Shown: positions 29,366 through 39,582, counted from the stretch's first letter. The stretch is DNA of 64,000 nt from Bacteroidaceae bacterium (GCA_017650105.1 JAGCFO010000032.1:29769-93768); one strand, 5' to 3'. Notes: a model not told the origin generated them from the sequence alone. Numbers and translations are program-made.

Positions 29366-30997
29366 TCATTGTTTCAAATACTCTGCTGCCATTTCAGCAC
29401 AGCGTTCTCCGTCAACTCCGGCAGAAACGATACCTCCTGCGTAGCCAGCTCCTTCACCGCAGGGAAACAGTCCGTGGATACGTATGTGCTGCAGAGTGTC
29501 TTTGTCGCGAAGAATTCTGATAGGGGAGGAGGTGCGGGTTTCAACGCCTATGATACATGCTTCGTTGGTAAGGAAACCCCTGCTATGCCGTTCAAACTGC
29601 TCGAATCCGCGTGCTAGTCGCTGACTGATTTCTTGTGGCATCCAGAAGTGGAGAGGAGATGAAACGAGCCCGGGAGAGTAACTCGATGAAGGAAGGTCAT
29701 AGGATAGCTTTCCTTTGACAAAGTCAGCCATGCGCTGCGCGGGAGCTGTTTGTCGGCGCCCTCCCATCTGCCAAGCGTCTCGCTCGAGTCGCTCCTGATA
29801 TTTCATTACACGCAAGACATCGTCTCCTTCAATATCATCGGGACGTATCTCAACCACCATTCCCGAGTTGCTCCATTTGCCGTTGCGCCCACTTGGCGAC
29901 ATACCGTTGACGACAACCTGCTCTGGCCCCGATGCAGCAGGAACGACAAATCCTCCCGGGCACATGCAGAAGCTATAGACCCCTCGTCCTTCCACTTGTG
30001 TGACAAAACTATACTCAGCTGCGGGAAGCCAACGTCCACGTCCAGCTCGGCTGTGGTATTGGATTTGGTCGATTAACTCTGCAGGATGCTCAAGGCGCAC
30101 ACCCATAGCTATGCCTTTAGCTTCCATCTCGATTTTATTGGAATGCATCCAACGGTAAACGTCGCGTGCTGAATGTCCTGTGGAAAGGATAACAGCACGT
30201 GCGCTTTTGTATCCCTCCAAAGTCGCTTCTGACCCTTCACCTTTATTTTGGAAATGAGGTTCCGCCTGTTGAGGGAGGGATGGGGTTTGCTTTGTCGTCT
30301 GGTATGTGACACCGACCACTCTGTCCTTCTCCACGATGATAGAAGTCATCTTTGTTTCGAAATGCACTTCACCTCCGCAAGTGAGAATTGTGTTACGCAT
30401 GTTTTCGATGACGCGCGGGAGTTTATCGGTTCCGATATGAGGATGAGCATCAGATAGTATAGAGACGGATGCTCCGTGCTGACAGAAAACGTGAAGGATT
30501 TTTTCCGAATTTCCTCGTTTTTTACTTCGCGTATAGAGTTTTCCGTCACTATATGCTCCTGCGCCGCCCTCTCCAAAGGAATAGTTGGACTCGGGATTGA
30601 CTTGATGCTCACGGCTTATTCGAGCGATATCGCGCTTTCTGCTATGCACGTCTTTTCCCCGTTCGAGAACGACAGGACGGAAACCAAGTTCTATAAGTCG
30701 CAGTGCTGCAAAAAGACCTCCTGGGCCGGCTCCCACAATGATGACTTCTGGCTTGTCAGACACGTCTCTATATTCTGTGTGAACAAATTCGTCATCTGTC
30801 GGGAGCTCGTTAATATAGATGCGGACTGTCAAGTTAACGTAAATAGTACGCTGCCTTGCATCGATGCTGCGTTTTAAGACCCTAACTGCATGTATGGTTC
30901 GTGCATCTAAAGCATAAAAGCGTGCAATATAGTCCTTTATGCTCTGCTCGTTGAAGGCTTGCTGAGGTAATACGCGTATTTGATATTCTGAAATCAT
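29366..30997 (-). CDS. FAD-dependent oxidoreductase, COG2509 type
   Basis: A 543-residue flavoprotein. The Rossmann motif VIIVGAGPGGLFAALRL lies near residue 85, and the family-specific FGEGGAGAYSDGKL and GVRLEHPAELIDQIQY follow. The end (GLFPCGEGAGYAGGIVSAG) is also typical. COG2509 proteins are widespread but their reaction is not settled. The first 80 residues form a small alpha/beta domain usual for the family. The gene starts 60 bases after the AddB-like gene on the same strand and may be cotranscribed. Confidence 0.88.
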   Translation of the reverse strand: MISEYQIRVLPQQAFNEQSIKDYIARFYALDARTIHAVRVLKRSIDARQRTIYVNLTVRIYINELPTDDEFVHTEYRDVSDKPEVIIVGAGPGGLFAALRLIELGFRPVVLERGKDVHSRKRDIARISREHQVNPESNYSFGEGGAGAYSDGKLYTRSKKRGNSEKILHVFCQHGASVSILSDAHPHIGTDKLPRVIENMRNTILTCGGEVHFETKMTSIIVEKDRVVGVTYQTTKQTPSLPQQAEPHFQNKGEGSEATLEGYKSARAVILSTGHSARDVYRWMHSNKIEMEAKGIAMGVRLEHPAELIDQIQYHSRAGRGRWLPAAEYSFVTQVEGRGVYSFCMCPGGFVVPAASGPEQVVVNGMSPSGRNGKWSNSGMVVEIRPDDIEGDDVLRVMKYQERLERDAWQMGGRRQTAPAQRMADFVKGKLSYDLPSSSYSPGLVSSPLHFWMPQEISQRLARGFEQFERHSRGFLTNEACIIGVETRTSSPIRILRDKDTLQHIRIHGLFPCGEGAGYAGGIVSAGVDGERCAEMAAEYLKQ

Positions 30998-31057
30998 TTT
31001 TGAGAAAAGATGAAAGAACCGCTGAGTTGAAGGAGGTTTTGCTATTTACAATATACA

Positions 31058-33790
31058 TCAGTAAATCTGTTTCTTCCGATGGCAGATGTCGCAGAAGTCG
31101 CAATACTTGCATGCACTGTTGTCTTTAGCTTGAGTAAAGGGTTCTTCTGAGTTGAAAATTCGCTTTAGAAGGAGATGTAGCTCTCTGTCGAAATCATCGT
31201 ACACTTGTTTCCGAAAGTCAACGAGAGGTGATTTGTTTAATGAAAGAGTTGGGTCGTAATCATGATCAGTAGCTTTCTTTATATAGTAAAGTGCAGGGCT
31301 TACAGTAACGTCAGAGGGCAATTTGAAATCTTTAGCTGAAAGATTATCCTGACAGAGCACCCATGCATAGTAGAATGCCTGAAATACTTTTTGTTTATTG
31401 CGTTTTGTCCCTGGCTCTCCAAATAACTCGCTGATGTTATCAATGCCATATTCTTTACCTCCGGTTTTATAGTCGACAATTCTAAGGACGTTCTCCTTTT
31501 GGTCAATGCGGTCGATATATCCTCCTAAGGTGAGAGTGATGTCTCCTTCCGAGACTTCTGCTTGAACCTCAAGTTCGCTTTTATGGTATAGGAAGGGGGC
31601 ACGCTGGGCATCAGAGAGAAGGACTTTCTTTAGATATCTTTCAAGGGCGGCAAAGTTGATTAAATGAATGCCGTCGTAGTGTACAGCATCGCTTGAAATG
31701 CTTTGGCTTATGTCAATTTTGAAGTACACTTCCTTAAAAACAGTGTCGACGATTTGATATATACTTATCTTGTCGTTTGCCAATGACTCCAGATCTGATT
31801 TCCGAATAATGGAATTCTGCTCAGTCAACTTGTCGTATGCCGCTTGTGCACATTTGTGAAAGAGTGTGCCGAACTGCGCCGTTGTAACCTCTTCGGTATT
31901 ATCTTTATCCGTCTTTAACTCCTCTACGTACTTTAGCCAGAATTTGAGAGGGCATCCCATGAAATCTTGGAGTGCTGTGGGGGAAAGAATGCGAGGTTTT
32001 CCTCCGGGGAATGGAGAGAATCTCTTGAAAAGTCTTTGCTTGTTTTCCTCGTTCTGTTGGATAACGATGGGCTTGCTCCCGAAATCGGACGCGGATGGAG
32101 GAAGGAGCGTTTTGTGCCGTAAGAAACCATTCCATTCGACTTCTAGTTGAGTGATAAATCTTGATGGCACGGATTGGACTAGCCCGTCAGTTCCATTGTT
32201 GTAAACGAGTGTTACTCGCTCAGCACGTTGTATGAGCCTATAGAAATAGAAAGCATAGACGGCGGTCTGTCGTTCGATAGTCGTAAGTCCGAAAGCTTTG
32301 CGCAGACTATATGGGATGAACGAAATCTCAGATGGAGAGCGTGGAAGCATCCCTTCGTTAGTGGAAAGTAGGAGGATATGACGAAAATCAAGATTGCGTG
32401 TTTCCAACACACCCATTATCTGAAGTCCACATGCCGGTTCTCCATGAAAAGGAATAGACGTACGCTTCAGGATCTGCATGAGTAATGAAAGAAGTAGCTG
32501 TCGTCCAGCATTAAGCGTCCCGTCTTCAACTATCCTACACAAAGAGGTGATAGTAAGATGGGTGCGATACAAAGCCTCTTCCTCTTCTTGCAACCTTTGT
32601 TCCCTGTTCTTTAGCCGTAATCCATATTTATCTATCTCATTGCTGAGAGATAACAGCCATTCGCTATTGTTCTCAATTTCGCTTTTCTCCTCAATAAGCT
32701 CTGTCAGGAAATGAAAAACAGATGTTTGGTTGAGAGGAAATCCCATCGTGACGTTTACATCATGGATAGTATCGTCTGGTAGGGCATGTAACACGGATGG
32801 AAGTAATTTCTCATCAGCTAATACAATAGCTGTGTCTTGTTCTGGTTCAGTTATATTTTCCTTCAACCAATCATGAACAAAGGAAGCCTGAGCATTGTCG
32901 CTTGGTGCGCTAATAACAGTTATACCTTGAATACTTCGCAAGTTGTCATACGGATTCTCTTCTGCCAATGTGCTATCGTCAATCGCATTCCCAAACAGTT
33001 TGAGATTATTGCGTACGAAGCTTCCTGCTTCGTTGAAGAGCGCGTCAAGATAATATTTATCGTAGTCCCAATAGAAAAGGGCTTTTCCTGTGTCGTTTAT
33101 CAGTTTAAATAGTTCCTCCTCAACTGTGCTAAGGACATTGAAGCCAATAAAAACGTACTTTTCAGACGAAAGCTTTTCCGGATGGAACGTTTCAACAGCG
33201 TTGCGATATAGCATGCCGGTGTATGCTAATCCCTGCTGTGATAATTGCTCGCGGACGGTGTCGTAAATCCGTCCCAGAACTTTCCAAACCTGAATGAAAC
33301 TATCTTGTAACTTTGAATTGGTTTTTTGAGGATTAAAGTTTCCGAAGAAATGCTTTAGGACGTCCAATTGCTCTGGTGTAAGGTATTCTTCGGGCGTTGA
33401 CATCTCTTTGATACTTTCAAGATTGCTGAACAACCCTTTAGCGTTTATGTGATTCTTGTCGATGTCGTTAAAGTCGGAAAGCATCAGTTCTCCCCATGAG
33501 TAGAAAGAATCGATAGGCTCGTTACGCTTTGTTTGTTCTTGGTAGATGCGATGTAAAAGACAAATAATTCGGATTGGGTCTTCAATCTTCAATTCTGAGA
33601 GCTGCTCGAACAATTCGGCAAGTGTAATGTATGTTGGAGCAAAGAGAGGAGCCCCTTTGCTTTCTTCTAACAAGTGCTGATTGAAGAAAAGACTTGCACG
33701 TTTTCCTGGAAAGATGACAACGGTGTGAGAAAGATCTCCGTTACACCTTTTATATAAATCGTGCGCTACTATTGAGAGAAATGGTTTCAT
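31058..33790 (-). CDS. AddB-like PD-(D/E)XK nuclease
   Basis: A 910-residue partner of the AddA-like helicase. The N-terminal half resembles an inactivated helicase (VVIFPGKRASLFF in place of a Walker A). The C-terminal nuclease shows LSPTALQDFMGCPLKFWL, then GGYIDRID and IVDYKTGG, the PD-(D/E)XK core. The iron-sulfur cluster ligands are the Cys of MGCPLKFW plus the closing CKYCDFCDIC. Together these match AddB-type nucleases of double-strand break resection. The start overlaps the stop of the helicase gene by 4 bases, so the two are translationally coupled. Confidence 0.87.
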   Translation of the reverse strand: MKPFLSIVAHDLYKRCNGDLSHTVVIFPGKRASLFFNQHLLEESKGAPLFAPTYITLAELFEQLSELKIEDPIRIICLLHRIYQEQTKRNEPIDSFYSWGELMLSDFNDIDKNHINAKGLFSNLESIKEMSTPEEYLTPEQLDVLKHFFGNFNPQKTNSKLQDSFIQVWKVLGRIYDTVREQLSQQGLAYTGMLYRNAVETFHPEKLSSEKYVFIGFNVLSTVEEELFKLINDTGKALFYWDYDKYYLDALFNEAGSFVRNNLKLFGNAIDDSTLAEENPYDNLRSIQGITVISAPSDNAQASFVHDWLKENITEPEQDTAIVLADEKLLPSVLHALPDDTIHDVNVTMGFPLNQTSVFHFLTELIEEKSEIENNSEWLLSLSNEIDKYGLRLKNREQRLQEEEEALYRTHLTITSLCRIVEDGTLNAGRQLLLSLLMQILKRTSIPFHGEPACGLQIMGVLETRNLDFRHILLLSTNEGMLPRSPSEISFIPYSLRKAFGLTTIERQTAVYAFYFYRLIQRAERVTLVYNNGTDGLVQSVPSRFITQLEVEWNGFLRHKTLLPPSASDFGSKPIVIQQNEENKQRLFKRFSPFPGGKPRILSPTALQDFMGCPLKFWLKYVEELKTDKDNTEEVTTAQFGTLFHKCAQAAYDKLTEQNSIIRKSDLESLANDKISIYQIVDTVFKEVYFKIDISQSISSDAVHYDGIHLINFAALERYLKKVLLSDAQRAPFLYHKSELEVQAEVSEGDITLTLGGYIDRIDQKENVLRIVDYKTGGKEYGIDNISELFGEPGTKRNKQKVFQAFYYAWVLCQDNLSAKDFKLPSDVTVSPALYYIKKATDHDYDPTLSLNKSPLVDFRKQVYDDFDRELHLLLKRIFNSEEPFTQAKDNSACKYCDFCDICHRKKQIY

Positions 33791-36700
33791 ACTTTCTTTA
33801 TGTCTGAATTTGTGACGTACCAGAGATAGCCTTCCACATTCTTAAACCCCATTTTTGTGAGAAGGTCCATATATTTCTTCACTTGTTTTTCGTGAGCGGA
33901 ATGGTGCATGCCGAATTTGAAATCAACGACAATGGTCTTTTCCCCATTAATCATAACACGATCGGGACGATTTTGACGAACAATTCCGGTTTCGTCCTTT
34001 GTCAAGATAGTACACTCGTTATAAAGTTGATAAGTTCCGTCAAACCACTCTTTTACCTCAGGAAGCGTGAGGGCATGCCTTACGAAATCAGAAATGTTCT
34101 TTCTCTGTATTTTGTCGATTGTGCCCATTCGGTACAATTTGTCAATGTATCCAGATGTGTCGTCTGCAGTATAGATGTGTGCAAAAATGTCATGAAGTAA
34201 TTTTCCTTGTTCGATGAACTCGCTCATAGGACTGTCGTCTCCTCTGTTGACATATGTGCGAGAGGCGTTTGACTGACGGAAGGGTACTGAAATTGGAGAT
34301 GAATGGTATAGCGTCTGACAAGTTGTAAATTCTGGCAAGAGAGGATTCTCGCTCTTCTCTTTCTCCTTATCATATAATGTGCACACAGAATCATCGTTTC
34401 TTTCGACACCCTTTAATCCAAGTTCAATCAGGTTTGCAACGTTTGTCAGAGAGTATGTTTGTGTGGAAGACTTTTTATTCGTTTTGTCATCTTCGTTTTT
34501 TCCTTTACGCAGTACTATCAGATTCGATGTCGGTCGGGTGAAAGCTACATAAAGAAGATTTAGGTTGTCAGTCAATAGCTTCCGTGTCTCCTCTCTGTAT
34601 TCATTGGAGAAAATGGACTCTTTCATGGATGCATCCCTTTGTATAGGTACAAAAGGTAATCCTTCGCCGTATTTCTCATTGGGGCTAACCCAAAGAGTGG
34701 CAGATGACTCAATTTTCCACTCGCAGAAAGGTACGATAACCGAATGGAATTCAAGTCCCTTTGCTTTATGGATAGTCATTGCGCGAATTCCTTCGGCGTT
34801 TCCCGCAGGGATGGTTTTACTGCTAAGTTTTTCATCCCAAGTTTGGATGAATTGGGACGAGTCTCCGTTCTCCTTAACAATGAAATGTTGTACCTCATCG
34901 AATAAAGACTGCAAGTATGCATCATGCCCCTCTACGCCGTTCAAGGAGTATCTGTCGTAAAGTTCATAAATGAGTACTCCCAAGGGAAGAGCGGCAAGTT
35001 CGTCGTGCTGCTGAATAATAGAGGAGGGAAGACCATACTTGATGTCTTTGTTTTGTAATATCTCAGGGATTTCTTTGTTGTCCTTCAGGATTAGTTTGTG
35101 ATAAATGATCCCCATATACGCAAGTGAAACGATGTCTTCCTTCTTATCCTCAAGCGGAGAGCATATCCAGCGCAAAGTGCTGATAAGGAGCCGAACTACT
35201 TCGGAAGAGTCCAAAGAAAAAGCTTCGCTTGAGATGATGCGAATATCGTTCCTGCCTACTTCTTCAGAATGGGATGTTATCCACTCGGCAATCTGGGTAA
35301 TCTCTTTTTTTGCACGCGTCAAAATAGCAATGTCGCTTTGCCTTAGTCCTGCATCAAGCAGACGGACGATTTCTTTTGCTGTTGCTCGGCACATGGCGTC
35401 CGTTGCAGTATCATTGCTTCCTTTGTCGCTTGCATTGACTTTCAAGAAGCGTACGCATCCACTTGTGTTTCCTTCTTTGACTTTTTGTTTGACATCTTTG
35501 TAGAAGTTAGCTATGGCTTCCGTGTCGAATTCTTCTTGATTTGTTTTCAAAGCTTCTGTCAAATTCGTGAAGAATTCCGTGTTGAAATCAACGATTGCTT
35601 GCCTGCTTCGGAAGTTGGTGTCGAGAGGAATTTCTTTAGGATTGGCCAAGGCCAAGTCGTCTTTTATCTCTCGCTCCATGATGTCGGCGTTGCTGTCGCG
35701 AAAGCGATAAATGGCTTGTTTTACATCACCTACGATAAGATTGTCTTTTCCTCTCGAGACATTCTCGCGAATGAGGGGGAGAAAATTAGCCCATTGAATG
35801 CCTGACGTATCCTGGAACTCGTCTATAAGGATATGATCTATTTCTGTTCCTGTCTTTTCGTAAATAAAAGAGGTGTCAGAAGGCCCTGTTGCCATCTGCA
35901 TAAGCATCGTGCATGTATCGACAAGAAGCCAACGGTTTTTCTTTTGGCTGATTTCCTGTATCTTTTCGTCGATGCTACCAATAAGCTGGAGCTGATAAAG
36001 GTTTCCGAGGATCAAAGAGCAAGTGTTGATGATTACGGCTTTTGATTGCCTCAGTTTCTCCGTTTCATTCAACAAGGGAATAAGTTTGTTCTCGGCTAAC
36101 TGTGAGATGATTTCTCGTTTGTCAGATGTCGTAGTTGTCCATTTGTATGGATCTTCGCTGGCATCTGTCGCTCTTTTCTTGGGAGGGATTGGCTCTCCTT
36201 CAATTAAGCTAAGAAAGTAGCCGCAGACACCACCTCTTCCATAAGCAAAGTCGTTGATTTCCAAACCATGCTGTGAGATGATGGCAAAAAACTGCTGAGC
36301 TTTATCTTTGAGTGCCCTTCGGGCATTCTCTCTATCGGTGAAGAGATGTTGACGAAGCTGATTGATGAGTTTGGGATTATTTTTAAAAATTTGCTGAATC
36401 TCATTTGAATGGCGCTGATAAGTCTCCTTATGTAGATTTTCAGCAAATTTTTCTAATTTTTTAGTGATGTTCCAATCTTGTTCGTCATCGATAACACTTT
36501 CAATGTATTCTATAATCCACTCTAACTCGGGTGAGGAAAGGCTCAATTGTCTTATTGTCTCATTTACCCCTTCTGAGATAACCTTCTTTTCGTCAAGTTC
36601 TATGTCCATGTTGCTCCCAAGGTCGAGTTCCTTGGCGAGGTTGCGCAGAATGGAGAGCATAAACGAGTCAATCGTCTCAATACGGAAGAAGGAGTAGTTG

Positions 36701-37041
36701 TGAAGGATGTTAGTGAGAGCCTTCTCTGCATTGAGTCGAATGCGCTCTTCATCAAGTTTGTTGTGTGCTACATCCTCTTCTATGTCTTGTTCTTTTAGCA
36801 GGCGAAAGACGGCTTCTACGTATCTGTCAGAGTCGGAGAGCGAGTGAGCTATTCCATACAGTTGACTGAGGATGCGCTCTTTCATCTCGCCTGTTGCCTT
36901 GTTTGTAAAAGTAACAGCGAGAATGCGCCGATACGAATCGGGGTTCTGCACCAGCAGAGCAATGTAGCTCGCTGCCAATGTGAACGTTTTACCTGAGCCT
37001 GCTGAGGCTTTGTAAATCTTAAGTTGTGTTTGATTATTCAT
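33787..37041 (-). CDS. AddA-like UvrD/Rep helicase-nuclease
   Basis: A 1,084-residue superfamily-1 helicase with a C-terminal nuclease, used with the AddB-like protein to process double-strand breaks for RecA. Walker A is KASAGSGKTFTL near residue 11; motif II is ILIDEFQDTSG near 390; motif V is MTIHKAKGLEFHSV; motif VI is NLLYVAFTRPTS. The nuclease core is PDRVMINGEKTIVVDFKFG near the end. The start at 37041 (MNNQTQLKIYK) is preferred because the -7 promoter element lies only 4 bases upstream; the longer frame would begin before the transcript. Confidence 0.9.
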   Translation of the reverse strand: MNNQTQLKIYKASAGSGKTFTLAASYIALLVQNPDSYRRILAVTFTNKATGEMKERILSQLYGIAHSLSDSDRYVEAVFRLLKEQDIEEDVAHNKLDEERIRLNAEKALTNILHNYSFFRIETIDSFMLSILRNLAKELDLGSNMDIELDEKKVISEGVNETIRQLSLSSPELEWIIEYIESVIDDEQDWNITKKLEKFAENLHKETYQRHSNEIQQIFKNNPKLINQLRQHLFTDRENARRALKDKAQQFFAIISQHGLEINDFAYGRGGVCGYFLSLIEGEPIPPKKRATDASEDPYKWTTTTSDKREIISQLAENKLIPLLNETEKLRQSKAVIINTCSLILGNLYQLQLIGSIDEKIQEISQKKNRWLLVDTCTMLMQMATGPSDTSFIYEKTGTEIDHILIDEFQDTSGIQWANFLPLIRENVSRGKDNLIVGDVKQAIYRFRDSNADIMEREIKDDLALANPKEIPLDTNFRSRQAIVDFNTEFFTNLTEALKTNQEEFDTEAIANFYKDVKQKVKEGNTSGCVRFLKVNASDKGSNDTATDAMCRATAKEIVRLLDAGLRQSDIAILTRAKKEITQIAEWITSHSEEVGRNDIRIISSEAFSLDSSEVVRLLISTLRWICSPLEDKKEDIVSLAYMGIIYHKLILKDNKEIPEILQNKDIKYGLPSSIIQQHDELAALPLGVLIYELYDRYSLNGVEGHDAYLQSLFDEVQHFIVKENGDSSQFIQTWDEKLSSKTIPAGNAEGIRAMTIHKAKGLEFHSVIVPFCEWKIESSATLWVSPNEKYGEGLPFVPIQRDASMKESIFSNEYREETRKLLTDNLNLLYVAFTRPTSNLIVLRKGKNEDDKTNKKSSTQTYSLTNVANLIELGLKGVERNDDSVCTLYDKEKEKSENPLLPEFTTCQTLYHSSPISVPFRQSNASRTYVNRGDDSPMSEFIEQGKLLHDIFAHIYTADDTSGYIDKLYRMGTIDKIQRKNISDFVRHALTLPEVKEWFDGTYQLYNECTILTKDETGIVRQNRPDRVMINGEKTIVVDFKFGMHHSAHEKQVKKYMDLLTKMGFKNVEGYLWYVTNSDIKKV

Positions 37042-37045
37042 ACTG

Positions 37046-37053
37046 CAAATATA
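37046..37053 (-). promoter_or_regulatory. -7 element giving a near-leaderless addA-like mRNA
   Basis: TATATTTG on the minus strand ends 4 bases before ATG 37041. With the usual 5-8 base offset to the start site, transcription would begin at or next to the ATG. A TTGG lies about 19 bp upstream as a weak -33. Confidence 0.55.
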
Positions 37054-37268
37054 GGGTAAATTGATGAAAAATCCAATACTCATTTATAAAAAAGTTTGGA
37101 ATAAAATTAATTCTATTTGTAGCGTACAGCGCATTTGTTGATTTAGCGAAGCTGTTTTTTTCACGAAGGTGAAATTTTTTACTTCATTTAATGATAACAA
37201 CTTTATACATTTTGGTTTCAAAAAGTATAATAATACTAAAAAATTTTTTCATTTCTGTTTCCTGTTCA

Positions 37269-37276
37269 TATATTTG
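37269..37276 (+). promoter_or_regulatory. -7 element of LolA-like gene
   Basis: TATATTTG, 25 bases before ATG 37302. The -33 position is T-rich without an exact TTTG. Confidence 0.6.
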
Positions 37277-37301
37277 TCGCCAAATATCAGAATCAAGAAA
37301 T

Positions 37302-37925
37302 ATGAAAAGATTTTTTAGTGCAGTTACCTTTTTAATAATAGTATTTGCTGCATTCGCACAGACACCCAAAGAGATAATTAACCGCATGGGTGAGGAATTA
37401 AATAAACACGAAAGTGATGGTATATACATGATTACTGATGTCAAGGTTCCTGTCGTTGGCACTTTGTCCACGAAAACATATTCTCGTGGTGAAAAACTCC
37501 GAATGGAAACTCAGACAATGGGTATAGATGTAATCATTTTTGAGGATGAAGAAACAACTTGGACTTATAACTCCAAGACGAATAAAGTGGTGATAGAAAA
37601 GTTGTCTGCTGGCAATAAATCGGAATCCGAAGGAGACATGGAATTGTTTGATAACATTACTGATGGGTATGATGTCACTTTGGACAAGGAAACGGGTGAT
37701 GCCTGGTACTTTTCCCTTAAGAAGCAGAAAACTAATAAGGAAAAAGACGCCCCGAAGAAAATCGATTTGGTTGTTGCTAAGGGTACATATCTTCCGAAGG
37801 CACTTTCTGCAAAGATGTCTGGATTGACTGTGACTATGCGTGACTTTGCCTTTGGCGTATCCGAAAAGAAGGTTACTTTCAATGCTGCAGACTTCCCGGA
37901 AGTTGTAATCGAAGATAAGCGTTAA
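37302..37925 (+). CDS. LolA-like lipoprotein carrier domain protein
   Basis: A 207-residue exported protein. ATG 37302 gives a signal (MKRFFSAVTFLIIVFAAFA, cut before QTPKE) without a lipobox, so it is probably periplasmic. Alternating strands with charged edges (TKTYSRGEKLRMETQTMG, DVIIFEDEETTWTYN, KIDLVVAKGTYLPKA) match the LolA/outer-membrane-lipoprotein-sorting fold of Bacteroidota. Family length is about 200. It should carry or scaffold lipid-linked ligands, but it lies away from the Lol transporter genes, and a DUF4292-like relative is possible. Confidence 0.75.
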   Translation: MKRFFSAVTFLIIVFAAFAQTPKEIINRMGEELNKHESDGIYMITDVKVPVVGTLSTKTYSRGEKLRMETQTMGIDVIIFEDEETTWTYNSKTNKVVIEKLSAGNKSESEGDMELFDNITDGYDVTLDKETGDAWYFSLKKQKTNKEKDAPKKIDLVVAKGTYLPKALSAKMSGLTVTMRDFAFGVSEKKVTFNAADFPEVVIEDKR

Positions 37926-38150
37926 TCTATCCTTATATGCCTTTTGACTTCTAGGAAAGATTTCGTTTTTTTTTGTTTGGTGGGATGAACCTTTCTTGTT
38001 GAAAAACGAACAATAAGCAGATTATCAGCCCGCTTTTCTATGCTTTAGTTTAATCTAGTTTGAAGTGATTCGGAAAATAGGGTAGGAGGTGAAATAAAAA
38101 AGATATCAGTTAGTTTTTACAAATTCCTTTTCATTTTCATTTTCTTTTGC

Positions 38151-38158
38151 TATTTTTG
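38151..38158 (+). promoter_or_regulatory. -7 element of symporter gene
   Basis: TATTTTTG, 21 bases before ATG 38180. The -33 region is TTTT rather than TTTG. Confidence 0.55.
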
Positions 38159-38179
38159 CATGACAAAAACACTTTTCCC

Positions 38180-39349
38180 ATGAAGAAGCTAAAGAAATTA
38201 TCCCTTTTGCCGCGCGTCATTATTGCTATTGCCCTTGGAATTGCCTGCTCTTTCTTCTTTCCTGGATGGGCCGTCCGCATCTTCCTCACCATCAATAGTA
38301 TCTTTGGCAATTTCTTGGGTTTCTTTATCCCTTTGCTCATCGTGGGGCTTATTGCTCCTGGAATCGCAGACCTTGGGCGTGGGGCAGGGCGTTTGTTGCT
38401 TATTACGGCAGGCCTTGCCTACCTGTCAACGGTGCTTGCGGGCCTATTCTCTTATTTTACTTGCAGATATGTAAGTCCCTCACTACTTGGAAACTCGGTT
38501 GACGCCCTTGCAGCGGTAGATATGTCGGGAGGCCTGACACCTTATTTCACTATTGAAATGCCTGCTTTCATCTCCGTTACGTCAGCTTTGGTTCTCGCTT
38601 TCATTCTCGGCTTGGGTACCTCAATAATCGGGGGCACTATATTTAAAGGCTTTTTATCTGACTTCAGGGAAATTGTTACGGTAGTCATCACAAATGTTAT
38701 TATACCTATTCTGCCACTTTACATATTCGGTATATTCCTCAATATGGGTTCCGAAGGTCATGTAGGAACGGTTCTTGGTATGTTTATTAAGATAATTCTT
38801 GTTATCTTTGGTATGCATGTGGCTGTACTTCTGCTTCAGTTTTGCATTGCGGGACTTGTCGCTCGGCGCAACCCTTTCCGTGCTTTGCTGACGATGCTTC
38901 CTGCCTATGCCACAGCGCTTGGTACCTCTTCGTCTGCGGCGACTATTCCCGTCACGCTTGCTCAGACGAAGAAAAACGGAGTTACTCCCGAGGTTGCCGA
39001 CTTTACTGTCCCTCTCTGCGCTACCATCCATATGCCTTGTAGTATCCTGAAGATTGTGGCATGCTGTTATGTTGTTTCTCTCAGTATGGGGCAGCCGATA
39101 GACTTCGCTACGTATGCGGGATTCATCCTTATGTGCGGCATCACGATGGTTGCAGCTCCCGGAGTACCAGGAGGGGCTATCATGGCTGCGCTTGGGCTTA
39201 TCGCTTCCATGCTTGGATTGGATGCCAACATGCAGGGAATTATCATTGCCCTCTATATTGCGATGGATAGTTTCGGGACAGCCGGTAACGTTACAGGCGA
39301 TGGTGCAATAGCGCTTATTGTCGATCGTATCCGTACGGGGCGTAAGTGA
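38180..39349 (+). CDS. Dicarboxylate/amino-acid:cation symporter (DAACS family)
   Basis: A 389-residue inner-membrane carrier with about eight hydrophobic segments and two re-entrant loops. The family marks are the serine-rich tip GTSSSAATIPVTL (HP1) and the substrate-site PGVPGGAIMAALG (HP2), plus the helix-8 motif MDSFGTAGNVTGD in place of the usual NMDGT..D. ATG 38180 (MKKLKKLSLLPR) fits the promoter. Expected cargo is glutamate, aspartate, serine or a C4-dicarboxylate, driven by Na+ or H+; the exact substrate is not readable. The gene is monocistronic. Confidence 0.9.
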   Translation: MKKLKKLSLLPRVIIAIALGIACSFFFPGWAVRIFLTINSIFGNFLGFFIPLLIVGLIAPGIADLGRGAGRLLLITAGLAYLSTVLAGLFSYFTCRYVSPSLLGNSVDALAAVDMSGGLTPYFTIEMPAFISVTSALVLAFILGLGTSIIGGTIFKGFLSDFREIVTVVITNVIIPILPLYIFGIFLNMGSEGHVGTVLGMFIKIILVIFGMHVAVLLLQFCIAGLVARRNPFRALLTMLPAYATALGTSSSAATIPVTLAQTKKNGVTPEVADFTVPLCATIHMPCSILKIVACCYVVSLSMGQPIDFATYAGFILMCGITMVAAPGVPGGAIMAALGLIASMLGLDANMQGIIIALYIAMDSFGTAGNVTGDGAIALIVDRIRTGRK

Positions 39350-39386
39350 CTAAAAAACAAAGGAAAGAGGATTGCTTCCTCTTTCC
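39345..39386 (-). terminator. Terminator of tRNA-Gly
   Basis: A 10-bp stem (39362-39371 with 39377-39386, loop of 5) is followed on the minus strand by a T run (TTTTTTAG). It lies just after the 3' end of the tRNA and overlaps the symporter stop region. Confidence 0.8.
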
Positions 39387-39389
39387 AAG

Positions 39390-39460
39390 AGCGGAATACG
39401 GGAATCGAACCCGCCTCCTCGGCTTGGGAAGCCGATGCACTACCGATGTGCTAATTCCGC
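39390..39460 (-). tRNA. tRNA-Gly (anticodon CCC)
   Basis: On the minus strand the acceptor GCGGAAT pairs perfectly with ATTCCGC. The D arm is GCACATCGGTAGTGC; the anticodon stem TCGGC/GCCGA encloses TTCCCAA, so the anticodon is CCC (reads GGG). The T arm is CGGGTTCGATTCCCG. The discriminator is T, and CCA is not encoded. Confidence 0.95.
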
Positions 39461-39483
39461 ATAGGGCATTCCTTAATTCTTTG

Positions 39484-39514
39484 CAAAGATAATGCGACTC
39501 TCTGAAATGGCAAA
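39484..39514 (-). promoter_or_regulatory. tRNA-Gly promoter
   Basis: TATCTTTG (39484-39491) and TTTG (39511-39514) on the minus strand are 19 bp apart, an exact fit to the Bacteroidota consensus. Confidence 0.8.
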
Positions 39515-39582
39515 ACTTTTCGGAGATTTTTTTAGGTCTATGCTTCTTGTTTCCCAAATTCATCGGTTTAGGATAAATAAAA

